Origin: Bubalus kerabau
Taxonomy: Eukaryota; Chordata; Mammalia; Artiodactyla; Bovidae
Direction: 5' to 3'
DNA: 64,000 nt
NCBI RefSeq assembly: GCF_029407905.1
Contig: NC_073643.1
Span: forward strand, 40,458,501 to 40,522,500
In this document: piece by piece, positions 1-11,311 of the stretch
Layout: the number at the start of each line of letters is the position of its first letter
Position numbering within the stretch: position 1 is the stretch's first letter
Translations under genes and position numbers: made by a program
The notes under the pieces: generated by a model
Databases searched by the model: none
The model's input: the letters and a program-made list of their open reading frames with translations, nothing else
What the model was told of the DNA's origin: nothing

Positions 1-712
1 AGAAGGAGGCCCTGGGCCTTACCTGCTGCTGTTCTGGCCCTGGTGGTGTTTCCCTTATCAGCTCCTCCCCTTCCTGTTTCCCAGCTCATCACCTCTTGGG
101 CCAAATGAGCACAGCTGATAAGGTCAGCTTCACCAAGATCAGCAGGGCCCGCTCTCTACCTCCACAGTCTGGGGTCTCAGGATGTGGAACCTGATGGAGG
201 TGGCCTAGAGGGACAGGCGTTATCTTGAGAGAGAATGAGAGATCTCTACAACCCAGTGGCACTGTGACTGACTGGTTTCCTTCCAGTGGCCCAAGGCATG
301 CCACAGTTCACTAGTGCCAGGTAAGAGAACTGATAACATTTTGTGATAGAAATTTCAGCTAAATCAGCCCTCACAAAATGAGCAAATGACCAAAAAGATT
401 ACTACAGAAGAGCTATGATTTACAGATGATACTGGTATTGCAAGTCTGGCAAAAAAATGTGAAAACGGTGGAGGTGACATGAGTCCTGCTAATGAAGAGT
501 TCTGCCATCCATGTCATGAGATAAAAACAATGCCAGTGCGGATGTCCATCAAAACAGTATGAAATTTTCCATTAAGTCCTCTTGAACCACGGATTGACAT
601 CTGGTATCACTAACAGTGAGCCTTGCATTACCTGTACATGGCACCTTAACAGATAGCTAATGATAGTACAGAGCCACCAGCATCAGCAAGATGTTTAAAA
701 CTAGAGTTTGAG

Positions 713-831
713 GGTACTTCCCTGGTGGTCTGTGCTTCCATTGCAGGGGCACAGGTTCAATACCCAGTCAGGGAACTGAGATCCTACAAGGATGGCAATG
801 TCAAAAAAATTAATAAAATAAAAAATAAAAA
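713..831 (+). repeat. tRNA-derived SINE, CHR type
   Basis: The head 'acttccctggtggtctg', the B-box-like 'caggttcaatacccagtcagggaactgagatcc' and an A-rich tail match the cetartiodactyl tRNA-derived SINE family. The copy is diverged. Other copies lie at 7740, 11729, 18144, 25793 and 63568. Confidence 0.8.
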
Positions 832-1127
832 CAGAAGTTTTTTTTTTTAAATCTTTAACCCATCTTTTAAAAGCTTCTGTTTGTGCATGTTTTAAAATAT
901 ATGTAATGCAGTATTAATATAAAGTAAAGATAGAGCATGTAAAACATACATGGATATATATTTTATATACATTTATATTAGTTTTTATATTACTAGTAAT
1001 CTATTTACAGGATTTTGGCTACTTGCTTAAAAATTTTTTACTGAAGTCTGTAATGATCCAAAAATGTTAGCAGCCTCAGTTTTGAAAAATCAAGCCTTCT
1101 TGTATTTTAATCAGGTCATTAGACCTT

Positions 1128-1888
1128 CAGTTCAGTTCAGTTCAGTCACTCAGTCATGTCGAACTCTTTGCAACCCCATGAATCACAGCACGCAAGGCCT
1201 CCCTGTCCATCACCAACTCCCGGAGTTCACCCAAACTCATGTGCATCGAGTTGGTGATGCCATCCAGCCATGTCATCCTCTGTCGTCCCCTTCTCCTCCT
1301 GCCCCCAATCCCTCCCAGCATCAGGGTCTTTTCCAATGAGTCAACTCTTCACATGAGGTGGCCAAAGTATTGGAGTTTCAGCCTCAGCATCAGTCCTTCC
1401 AATGAACACCCAGGACTGGTCTTCTTTAGGATGGACTGGTTGGATCTTCTTGCAGTCCAAGGGACTCTCAAGAGTCTTCTCCAACACCACAGTTCAAAAG
1501 CATCAATTCTTCAGCACTCAGCTCTCTTCACAGTCCAACTCTCACATCCATACATGACCACTGGAAAAATCATAGCCTTGACTAGACGGACCTTTGTTGG
1601 CAAAGTAGTATCTCTGCTTTTTAATAGGCTATCTAGGTTGGTCATAACTTTCCTTCCAAGGAGTAAGTGTCTTTTAATTTCATGGCTGCAATCACCATCT
1701 GCAGTGATTTTGGAGCCCCAAAAAATAAAGTCTGACACTGTTTCCACTGTTTCCCCATCTATTTCCCATGAAGTGATGGGGCCAGATGCCATGATCTTAG
1801 TTTTCTGAATGGTGAGCTTTAAGCCAATTTTTTTACTCTCCTCTTTCACTTTCATCAAGAGGCTTTTTAGTTCCTCTTGACTTTCTGC
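1128..1888 (-). mobile_element. 5'-truncated BovB (RTE) LINE, antisense
   Basis: Read on the minus strand, the copy gives the C-terminal part of the BovB ORF2 product (MAESQEELKSLLMKVKEESK, later GPITSWEIDGETVETVSDF and VVMYGCESWTVKR), then the family 3' end with its ttcag tandem tail at 1128-1145. Perfect 11-bp duplications 'cattagacctt' at 1117-1127 and 1889-1899 mark the insertion borders. The copy lacks the first part of the reverse transcriptase, including the catalytic motif. It has a premature stop in the C-terminal frame and is not functional. Confidence 0.93.
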
Positions 1889-3208
1889 CATTAGACCTTA
1901 AAAGGACTCAAATGTTGGAGTTATCAAGAATGTACAGATTCTGTTTCATCAGAAAGACAGAACTGAGTGGATTAAAAAAAGGGTCAGGCCTAGAATCAGA
2001 AGGGGTCAAAAATCAGCAGGCAAGACACGTAAAAGTGGGCTGATTTTATTTTCCTGCCGCGATCTCCTATTCCGCTCTGAGCTCTTGCTCCTCAGTCCCG
2101 CAGGAAGCTGTGTGCGCCAACCCTCCAAGTGCAGGCCAAGCCTGCATGACTGCACTGCGGCCGACACAGCCTCTGGATGCTGGAGTGTCCAGCCCTGGGA
2201 CTCTGACCCCTTCCTCCTCTTCCTCCTGCAGACTGCAAGGGGCTGCCTTTGCTGCGCCTGGAGAAAAGAGAGGCTTTGAAAACGGACCAAACAGCATGCA
2301 CCAAACCGGGGCACTCTTCCATCCCAGAAGCAGAGGCCCAGCTTTTGTCATGCCTGTATTTGGTTCACATTCCCTTCGTTTAGGGGGTTTTCCAAATACT
2401 TCACTCCTCTTGAATGTGTATTCCCTAGACCCCAGGTAGCTCCTGAGTGAGAACTCTTTTGTTATATCATGAAAAAGTGGATTTACAGGAGAAGGGGGTC
2501 CCCTTCTGGCTTCACTTATGGCATCTGTGACAATGAGAGCTGGGACGGAAGACCCAAGTCACTTTGTCATCTCTGAAGCACCCTGGTGACAGGCCTTTCC
2601 TCAGAGCCTACCTTTCTTCAAGCTGTGTGTGCTTCCCTCTGGGCCAGGCCAGAGTTGGGTGCTGTGTGATGTCACATCCGGGTTGAAATGTGGGACTCTA
2701 AGCCTGTCCCATCAAATCATGTCCCTTCCTTCTTTCCCTGCAACCCTAAAGGGATTTCTCCTCTCGAAATAGCAGAAGAAATCCTGAAGAATGGGAAAAG
2801 GAATAGACGTTCTCTCTACTACAGAAGGGTGTTTCTTCCTTTTATGCAGCCATCTTCTTTGAGGAGAGTGATGTGTGGAGTACATTCTTAGTTCTCTGTT
2901 GCTTTACTCAAAAGCATGATCACAGAAATTGTGATCCCTGCCCTTTCAGAGTTAGCCAGGGAGAGAGAGAAGAAAGCCAAGAATGCTACTTCTGTTCTCA
3001 GGCCAGGCTGCATTGGCACCAGTCAGCCGTGGTTGGTATGTGGATCCTTGGATTTGAGTCTGATGTTTAGGCCTTAACTGCCTTCCTGCTAGCCATAGGG
3101 CATGGATAAAGACCCTCACTTCTCAGCAGTAAAGTTTCTCATCTGTGAAAACATATCCATATCATGTTCCTATTTTCTGGCTAAGGTGGTTGTCTTTTTT
3201 CCCTGCAG

Positions 3209-3348
3209 GTTATTCTCCATCCCACACCCAACAGCCCCAAACAGTCAGAGTGGCACAAAATGACAGTCTCCAAAAACTGCCCCGATCAAGACCTCAAAAT
3301 CAAACTCGCTGTCCGAATGGACAAACCTCAGAATATGAAGCATTCTGG
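3209..3348 (+). CDS. CADPS: CADPS exon: end of C2 domain and start of PH domain
   Basis: The 140-nt exon is bounded by a pyrimidine-rich acceptor (ttttttccctgcag) and a consensus donor (GTAAGT). It reads VILHPTPNSPKQSEWHKM and onward to KPQNMKHSG, 46 full codons plus two bases of a Gly codon, so the following intron is phase 2. The first part is the last strand of the C2 domain by family knowledge; LKIKLAVRMDKPQN leads into the PH domain, whose first strand begins at KHSGYLW across the splice junction. The preceding exon is outside the window, so the phase of the upstream intron is inferred as 0 from the frame. No frameshift or stop is present. Confidence 0.93.
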
Positions 3349-5709
3349 GTAAGTGCTCCTTCTCTGAGGGGTAATTTCTTCATTCATTTCTTTATTTAAA
3401 AAAAAAAGTGGATCTTTGGAGAATGACATGGAAGAAAATATAAAGAAATATATGAGAGATTATTAAAATTCATGACTATGATATTTACTATAGACTTCCT
3501 TAATCCTTATGATTATTGTATTTGCATTTTTGCTAAACTCTCAGGATAGTTGTTTCTTTCTCCTTTTCTAAAAAAATTTCCAGTGCAGTTCAAAACCTTC
3601 CCAGGCCCAGGCTGGGTGATTTCTGGTTTATGAGGTTTTACTGGCTTCACAGACCTTCTTAAAGTCATCTAGATCTTTCTGACTCTCTGACACATGCACT
3701 TACACCTTCATTAACAGCCACATCCAGGATGTGTGAGCAGTTGCCTTAGGCAACCTTCAAACAATCAATTCACATTGAATCAGTTTTAGTGTGTAGCATA
3801 GCATTTAAATTAACCACAAAGTGGAAAATTTGTCTTAAGTTTCTTAAGATTTGAGAGGAATGACCAATAAAGTAGTTTCAAGTAGGATTAAAAAAATAGA
3901 TAAAATGTAGTTTTATTTTATAGATCAAACCAGTGGTTTGTACAGGAAATGTTTATTGACACATGGGTTTATATTGAGCACCATCACCCAAAGCTAAATT
4001 GCTTGGACCCCACAAGCTCAGAAAATGTGATCACTTAGAAAGGAGTTGGGCCATTTAACTCTGATGAGGGCAATGCTTAACCAATGAAAGGGAGTGGGTT
4101 GTTTTCCAAGGATTCTGCACGTATCACAGCCAACCAGCTGTCATTCTGCTTCAAGTGGTAAAACTGACACGAAAATTGAAGCTTGGTTATGTGCTAAATA
4201 TTTGGGGAATTCATAAACCATATATCAGGGAGTGGCCACTGGTTAAGATAGATTTAAACAGAAGTCCATGAGAGATCCAGAGGGATGAGAGGTCCAGCAG
4301 CGTGTGGTCAGGATAGGCGGTTCGCATCCCAGCAACTGAGCAGACCACGCCAGCCTGTGATCCGGGTGAAGAGCAGCACTCTGGTCTTGGTGCTTCCAGA
4401 CTCTAGGGAACAGAGAAGGCTCAGGATTTGAGGGAAAGATAGATACTTACCAGCCAGGGCATTGGAGGGGGTCAGATCAAGCAAAGGGCTCCCACAGACT
4501 AAGGACCAGGTACTGAACCTGGGCTCTGACTTAGATTTGAGGAATTTCCATGGCATTGTCTGGTGGCCAGACTATTCCTAGAGTGTGAGGTGGGATTTTG
4601 GCAAAGCTCTTCTGCCTGTGGCCGTGTAAAGGCTGTAGGGGAGTGAGCCAGGGCTCTGTATATGCTCTGTCCTTTTTCAGCTGTCCATCATGAAGGGCAT
4701 CCAGTTTTGCTTCAGTTACATTAGCAACGCATGAAAATGTTTGTGATATGTTTCTGAGGTCAGCTTTTCCTCCTTATCATATTCCTGGCACTTATTCCCA
4801 AAATGTTAAATGGGATTTCTCCCTAAAATCTCTTCTTGTTCAGTATAAACATCCTTCTTTTAAGACAAAGGATTTGAGAATTCTGTTGGGTTCCTATGGC
4901 ACTCAGAAACAGATTATGGGTCTGAAGCAGACATTGTCTCATAAATACTTGGTAAATATTTGCTAAAGGAACAAGAGCATGAGTGAGCAGTATGGAGGGG
5001 ATAAGGGCAAAGTGAAGAGGATAAAGTAGACAAAAAAGAGAATATGAATGAATATATCTGTCCTTAAACATGCTTCAAAAAAAAAAAAAAAACTTCCTTA
5101 AAAAGATCAGTAGCTCACCCCACTTTCTAGGCCCCTTTGAAGCTCTGAACTAGGAATTTTATAAACACTCTGTTCTTTCATCCCCACTGCAAACACTTGA
5201 CACACATATCCCTTTCCTCATCAGACCAATTCCTGTTTCTTACACTCTCTTCATTTCTCTAACCAATCTGGGTTAAGTAATTTTTCTCTTGATGCATTTG
5301 TAGAATTATTAACATGTTTCAGGCCATCTTGAGCTTATGGATGACAGGAGAAGTCTGTAACTCACTCCTGATGGGCTCCACAGCTATTTCAGTTTACTAA
5401 GCTGCCATTTAAAAACTACCTTTGCCAGGAAATACACCAGGAGGGCATAAAGCTGCTCTGAAAAGTGAATGGTGGTGGCCTTAAAACATGGTCTGACCCA
5501 CTGTGCCTTAAAATCAGAACGACCTTAGCTACTCAAGGGATGATGTGAGGAAAACAAAAATGTTCTCAACTGTATATTTTTTTGCATTTGAACTTAAAAT
5601 AGCTTTATGAAGCCCTATTATATGGGGAAGGAGGATAGAAATATGAGAATAGTGCCACAGCTTAGAGAATGAGAGAAAGGAATTGTTAAGAATTACAGCT
5701 GAGATTATA

Positions 5710-5830
5710 TTGGGTTGGTGAAAAAGTTTGTTTGATTAGTGAATACATTGTTCAATGAAGTTCTTGGTGAAAATGAAAAATAGGTTTTTAAATTATACTT
5801 AAAACTGAACAGACTTTTTGGCCAACCCAA
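5710..5830. mobile_element. Mariner-type MITE
   Basis: Terminal inverted repeats begin ttgggttgg and end ccaacccaa, with the flanking TA duplications at 5708-5709 and 5831-5832 typical of Tc1/mariner insertion. The roughly 24-base arms (left 'ttgggttggtgaaaaagttt', right 'aacagactttttggccaaccc') pair with few mismatches. There is no transposase frame. Confidence 0.85.
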
Positions 5831-6099
5831 TAAATTGTATCTACTTCAATGTTTGTTAAAATTCTAAAGGAAACATTAGAATTACTATGATTTACTCTTT
5901 TTTGTGTGTGGACTATGGTTCCCGGAATGAGCCACTGGGCCATTTGAATAGCTTTCTTCATTGAATGGGAAATTGTCAGCGAGAAAATCAACACTGGTCT
6001 TTGGCTTTAAGATATGAGTATTGGGGATGTTTAAGAATGAGCAGCTCTTCAATGACTTTCTAATTTTTCATCTTTTGTATCCATATGATGCTTTCAGTT

Positions 6100-6186
6100 T
6101 CTGGAATTGCCTGCATTTGCATTATCTCATTTTATCCCTGAAACAGCCTCCCAAGGATTAGGTATCATTATCTCTCCATCTTAATA
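6100..6186 (-). repeat. MIR SINE, first half of an interrupted copy
   Basis: The text 'attatctcattttatccctgaaacagcctcc...ggtatcattatctctcc' matches the antisense MIR core. The rest of the copy resumes at about 7013 after an L2 segment. Confidence 0.6.
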
Positions 6187-7012
6187 AATAGTCCTTCCCT
6201 TCAGTCAGCTGCTCAGACCAAGATCCCTGGAGTCATCTGTGACAGGTTTCTGTCTCCCACCCTTCATCTCACCCGTCATCAAGTCCTCTTCGTTCCACCC
6301 TCAAGGTGAATGTAGAGTTAGCCTCTCATCACCACCACTGCACCCCCCACTTGCTGCACTTGCCGCATAAGCAGTTCCCTGGCTGCTGCCCTTGCTTCCT
6401 GTCAGCTGTTTCCCACTCTGAAGCCAGTGTAATGTTTTTAAAAAACACAAGTCAGATCCTACCACTTGAATGCTGGAAAATCTCCAGTGATTCCCCAAGC
6501 TCATTTAGAATAAAGGCCAATGTTGTTCCCATGGCTCCAAGGCCCTACCTGATAAAGACTCCACTGCCTGTCTGACCTTGATCATGGCTCCAGCCTCACA
6601 GGCCCCCTTGCTCTTCACCAAGGACTTCACGTGTACCCCCATCTCAGAGCCCTCATCGCCACTGTTTCCTCTGCCTTGGAAGTCCCTTCTCCCCCACCCA
6701 GATATCCACACGGCTCACCTTGATTGCTGCACCTCTCTGCACCTTATCAGATGCCTTTCCTGGCCCTCCTGTCCTCTCTCTACCTTTTTCTCTCTCTTAC
6801 CGTTCTTTGTTTCACCAGAGCACTTACAGTTCATCTCACATACCAGCTATTTCTTCATTTACTTTTTTGTTATCTGTCTTCCCTACTGTACTTTGAGTTC
6901 CTTATCAGCAGAGGCATTTGTTGTCTTTGTTCAAAGAAGCTAGTACAGTGCCTGACTGTACTAAAAGTTCAATAAATTTGTTGCTATATAAATGAATATG
7001 GACGAATGAATG
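6187..7012 (+). repeat. L2 LINE fragment
   Basis: The order of phrases follows the L2 3' region: 'aatctccagtgattcccc', 'gataaagactccactgcctgtctgacc', 'ccttggaagtcccttctccccc', and the 3' end 'acagtgcctgactgtactaaaagttcaataaatttg'. It is heavily diverged with no functional frame. Confidence 0.7.
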
Positions 7013-7112
7013 TCCACTTTACAAATAGGAAAGCTGAGGTTTATAGTGGTGAGCTCACTTGCCCAGGGCAGAGTAAGCATCAGAGCCAGGTCTAGAATTG
7101 TGTTATTTCTTT
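7013..7112 (-). repeat. MIR SINE, second half of an interrupted copy
   Basis: The text 'tccactttacaaataggaaagctgaggt...cacttgcccagggcagagtaagcatcagagccaggtctagaa' continues the antisense MIR consensus from where the piece at 6100-6186 stops. Confidence 0.6.
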
Positions 7113-7453
7113 CCATTTGAAATGAAAGAAACCAACTTGATGGAAGACCTGAAACATAAATAAAATACAGAGCTTCCCATGGCTCCACTGGGAATTCATT
7201 CAGTGAACCACAGTCCACTCAAGCAGAAGTAATTTACAGCAATGCTTCTGGGTTTTTCGGGCTGATATTTTTAATTTAATAAAAATTGTAAAACTTAAAT
7301 CCAAAAAGTTCAACAAACACATGTTTAAGAAACATGGAAAAAAACCTGTAGAAAAACACAGTGTAAGTATAATGTTAATAACCAGTGATAAAGAGCAAAT
7401 CATAAAAGCAGCCAGAGGACAACAAAATGTTGCACACACAAGAACAAAACAGT

Positions 7454-7703
7454 AGAGGGGAGGAGAGGGTGAGATGTATGGAGAGAGTAACGTGGAAACT
7501 TACATTACCCTATGTAAAATAGATAGCCAATGGGAATTTGCTGTATGTCTCAGGAAACCCAAACAGGGGCTCTGAGGGAGGGAGATGGGAGGAAGGAGGG
7601 GATATATGTACACCTACCACTGATTCATGTTGATATTTGACAGAAAACAACAAAATTATGTAAAGCAATTATCCTTCAATTAAAAAATAAATAAATTTTA
7701 AAA
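7454..7703 (+). mobile_element. 5'-truncated ruminant L1, 3' end only
   Basis: The piece reads 'gattcatgttgatatttgacagaaaacaacaaaattatgtaaagcaattatccttcaatt' and ends in an A-rich tail, as in the bovine L1 3' end. Perfect 13-bp duplications 'agaacaaaacagt' at 7441-7453 and 7704-7716 flank it. Confidence 0.9.
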
Positions 7704-7739
7704 AGAACAAAACAGTGCTTGTTAGAAACATTATAAGTG

Positions 7740-7899
7740 AGGGCCTTCCCTGGTGGTCCAGTGGCTAAGACTCCATGCTCCCCTTGCAAGGGTCCCAGGT
7801 TTGATTCCTGGCTGGAGAACTAGATCCCACATGCTGCAACTCAGACCTAGTGCAGCCAAAAGAAATAAATAAATATAGTTTTAAAAATGCTTAAAAAAA
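7740..7899 (+). repeat. tRNA-derived SINE, CHR type
   Basis: It begins 'gggccttccctggtggtccagtggctaagac', carries a B-box 'aggtttgattcctgg' and ends in an (AAAT)-like tail. Imperfect duplications 'gaaacattataagtg' (7725-7739) and 'gaagcattacaagtg' (7900-7914) flank it, only 8 bases beyond the target duplication of the L1 at 7454. Confidence 0.9.
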
Positions 7900-8184
7900 G
7901 AAGCATTACAAGTGGGAAGACAGAGGAGCAACACCTTTAATGTTCTCAGATCTATATACCCAACAAAAACATTTTTCAAAATGACTGACGGAATTGTCAG
8001 CCATGTTTCTTAAAATCCCCTCTCCTCGTCCATCTTTTCAGCTGCGCCATTGCTCTAGACTTCTTGTGCTTCAAAATGATCGCATTCCTCTTCCTGTCCC
8101 ATCAGTCTTCAAGGCACCACTCACTTTGACCTAGTCTCTCAGTCAGTACTACCTAAAACGACCTACTTGAATATATTTGGGATT

Positions 8185-8935
8185 CCACTTTATTTCCCAT
8201 GGGCTTATTTTCTATAATTAGATCAATTAAATCAAGTTAGCTGATAATGTTGTTTAAATCATCTAAATCCTTACTGATTTTCTGTAAATCATTGAAGTCT
8301 GACTATAATTGTGGCTTGCTTTCTTTCTGCCTGAGAGTGCTGCCTGAGAGTGCTGCCTGAGAGTGCTGTCCATTTTTACAGCATGTGTTTTGAAGCCGTC
8401 CATCTTTGCGTCATACATTTTGAAGCTCTGTTATTAGAAGCATCGGCATTTAAAATGACCATGTCTCCTTGATAAATTGACCCTTTTATCACTGTACATT
8501 GATCTTTATCCCTGGTAATATTTGGCCCTGAAATTTATTTGGCATGACAGTAATAAATATAAACACTCCAGATTTTTTAAAAACTAATGTTGGCATCGTA
8601 AATCCTTTTGCATCCTTTTATTTTCTTGCCTATTTGTGTCTTTAGATTTAACGTGTATTTCTTGCAGGGATCATAGAGTTAGGTCTGCCTTTTTAAATCC
8701 AACCTGAAGATCTCTGCCATTGGGCATTAGATATCCTTTTAATTGGGATATTCGGCCTGTTTCCGTTTAATGTGGTTATTGCTAAGGTTAAGTTTAAATT
8801 AAATTGGTATTTGTCATCTTGATGTTTGTTTTCTGTATATCCCAACTGACATTTATTCCCTTTTTTTCCTACCTTCTTTTGAACTAGTTGAATACTTTGA
8901 TTCCATTTTATCTTCTTCATTGTATTGCTTTATAT
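8185..8935 (-). repeat. Old L1/HAL1-like LINE fragment, antisense
   Basis: T-rich text with phrases such as 'gatctttatccctggtaatatttg' and 'tttcttgcagggatcatagagttaggtctgcctttt' resembles antisense mammalian L1 ORF2/HAL1. Borders are approximate. A 13-bp unit is tandemly triplicated inside at 8328-8366. Confidence 0.55.
8328..8366. repeat. Tandem repeat, 3 perfect copies of a 13-bp unit
   Basis: The unit 'tgcctgagagtgc' occurs at 8328-8340, 8341-8353 and 8354-8366 without a mismatch. Confidence 0.97.
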
Positions 8936-8964
8936 AAATGCCAATTTATATAAATCCCAAGTGA

Positions 8965-9090
8965 CTAGAACGTACTCCTCTCTGAACCTCATTTTGCTCA
9001 GCGTATGATGGAGATAATGATAATATTTGTCCTAGAGGATTAAATGAGTTGATGAATGTGAAGCATGTAGGGCAGGATCTGAAACACGGG
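8965..9090 (+). repeat. MIR SINE fragment
   Basis: The text 'ctctctgaacctcattttgctca...atggagataatgataatatttgtcctagaggattaaatgagttgatgaatgtgaag' follows the sense MIR core. Confidence 0.75.
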
Positions 9091-10287
9091 AAGAGCCGCG
9101 GCCACAGCTACAGCAGAGCTGGTAGTGGTGGCTGTGGTCATCGTCCACGTCATTTGCTTTCGTCTGTACTTTGCACCTTTTCTCAGCGCAGGCCTCTTCC
9201 TGCTGAGATGCTGCAGGAAGATGGAAGCACCTGGAGCCTTAGCACTTGGTAATCTCTTTCATTCCTCAATGAATGAAGGGAAGCATCCTAGTAGTAATAA
9301 TGGCTTTTGTCCTCTTGTGATTGGTCTTCTTAGGAAAAAGTCTCATGAAAAATTTCCAGCAGCAACAACAAAAAGGGATCTCCGCCTTATTATATTGTGA
9401 TGGTCCAGGCACCATGGTGACACAGGAGTAGAGGGACACAGAGGAGGGCTGTTACAGCCTCCTACATGCTGAGGACTGAGGCTCACTCTCCACTTCAACC
9501 CAGGTGGCACTTCATTCATTTCTAGGCTCCTCCGTGACTTCTGGTTCCACAGTCCCCCCACAATGAAACCTCCGCCTCCCTGGTTCCAGGTCTCTCTTAG
9601 CCACCTTTACCCCTTTGTAAGGGGAAAGTGATTCTGGCAGATGTCACGGAGGGCGATGTACTCTTCCTGCGCTGGAGGCTCATCCCTAGGCACCCGAGGA
9701 GACACCCGAAGATACACAATCAACATTTCCCCACGAATAGCCATTGAACACCGTCCATGTGTTCACCTAGTACTAAACACAGACAATATTTAATAAACAG
9801 AGCCGAGTACATTCACAGACTCTGCTTGGAAGACTGCCCCGTGTTTTTTGGGGTTTTTTTTAACACAAATGACAACTCTGCAAGCCTCACCCTGGGTGCT
9901 CCTCTGCTAGGTGGTCCCAGAGCAGAGGGATGCTGGCACCAGGGACTCCTCCATGCGTTTGTTCAAGATTTCCTGGACCCAAAGTTGAACCGAACCCAAG
10001 TGGATCTTTCTCCTCCCTTTGTAGTCCTTTGTAGTTCACTCTGGACTTGCATATAGCTAAAATGCCACCAGTGAATGGCAGGGATGTCAGTGTCTCACAG
10101 GCATGGATTTTAAGAAAATGTTACAAGCAAGGATATGTTAGAAGCATGATGCAGAGTTTTGCCTGGAGCCTCAAACCCAAATATGTGAACCTTGCTTTAT
10201 TTCCCAGTAGTTGCGTGCCAGAAGCTGAACACAATTGAAATAGAGAATCCAATGATGAATCCTTTACAGAGTTGGTAATTGCCTGTA

Positions 10288-10362
10288 TTGGGTTGACCAA
10301 AAAGTTTGTTTGGGATTATCTGTGACATCATATGAAAAACCCAAACTCTCTGGCCAACTCAA
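10288..10362. mobile_element. Short mariner-type MITE
   Basis: A 75-bp palindromic element runs from ttgggttgacc to ggccaactcaa and is flanked by TA on both sides (10286-10287 and 10363-10364). The arms contain 'aaaaagtttgtttggg' and the near-complement 'cccaaactctctgg'. It belongs to the same family as the copy at 5710. Confidence 0.85.
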
Positions 10363-10424
10363 TAATTCTTTCTACTAGGACTATTTTTTACTACTACTAA
10401 TAATAACAACAAACATCCATAATG

Positions 10425-10640
10425 CCTAACATTACTGAACACTTACTATGTGCCAGTTACTATGTAAGTCATCTTCATCACTCCTCACAACAACCAAATG
10501 AGGTAGGTAGATGCTGTGCCCTCCCCATTTGACAGCTGAGTAAACTGAGGCATGGGGTAGCTAAGCCAAAAGATAGCTAATGGCAGGCTAATTCCCACCT
10601 CAGTACCTCCACCTTGAGTTTAAGATGTAACCCTCAGCTT
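10425..10640 (-). repeat. MIR SINE
   Basis: The text 'cacttactatgtgccagttactatg', 'ctcacaacaaccaaatgaggtagg' and 'gacagctgagtaaactgaggcatgggg' matches antisense MIR. Confidence 0.85.
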
Positions 10641-11179
10641 AGCTTAGGCTCACAGTGCTATAATATTGATATGTCTATTCCCAAATCCAGATTTCTACAT
10701 ATCTGGATGGCTTGAAGAGACAGCTGAAGGCCACTGCCCACACAGGTCTGTCTGTGGAATGAGGAGCTAGAGTGCGAGGTGGGGAGCGGGGGAAAACCAC
10801 CTGTATATCTACAGTGAAAGAATTCCATCTGCTCCAGGTGCATTCCATTCTGCTTAAGGAGCATGTTCCAACCTAAGAAAATACAGAGCTGGAGCTAGAT
10901 AGACAGAAACAGTACCTTGTAGCCCTCAATTTTTCTCAGTTTTGACATCTTCTGTTATGTGCCAGATTAGCAATAAATTCTGAGGAAAACCTCAGATGGA
11001 AAATCCTTCTTTCAGGCAAACCAAATGATACTTTCTAAAGGAGGATTAATTTTTCTCTGATCTCACTCAGCTTTCCTGTTCAGTAGCTTTTAACCACAAG
11101 TCTTCTCTGATTGGAATAGCCGTTCATGTTCTTAGTTCAATAAAAAAGCCAAAGTTTGTGATTCACAAGAGGAAGAATA

Positions 11180-11311
11180 GCATGCTGAAAGGGCAGTCCA
11201 GAGCACTGTTCCAGGTGTAAATCTGGTGATGTCACTCACCAGCTGGAAGCCTTAGGGAAGTTCCTTGAGCTTTCTGAACTCCATTTCCCTTAGCTGTGAC
11301 ATAGGAGTGTC
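11180..11311 (+). repeat. MIR SINE fragment
   Basis: The text 'tcactcaccagctggaagccttagggaagttccttgagctttctgaactccatttccc' matches sense MIR. It abuts the antisense MIR at 11312. Confidence 0.7.

Larger units (their letters stand above)
1..3208 (+). other. CADPS: CADPS intron (3' part)
   Basis: Positions 1-712 hold no repeat or gene that I recognise. A tRNA-derived SINE (713-831), an AT-rich stretch (830-1020) and an antisense BovB copy (1128-1888) follow. At 1900-3208 I see no named repeat; 2040-2340 is locally GC-rich with several overlapping short open frames on both strands but no coding signature. The intron ends at the acceptor at 3207-3208. Confidence 0.85.

Noticed and set aside
1239..1808. 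189-residue + strand open frame, and its relative at 49983-50561 (192 residues)
   Set aside because: Both are the antisense of BovB ORF2; the similarity between the two frames comes only from the shared repeat.
2006..2439. Cluster of overlapping 64-109-residue frames on both strands
   Set aside because: They arise from local GC richness, with no start context, splice sites in CADPS frame or protein similarity.
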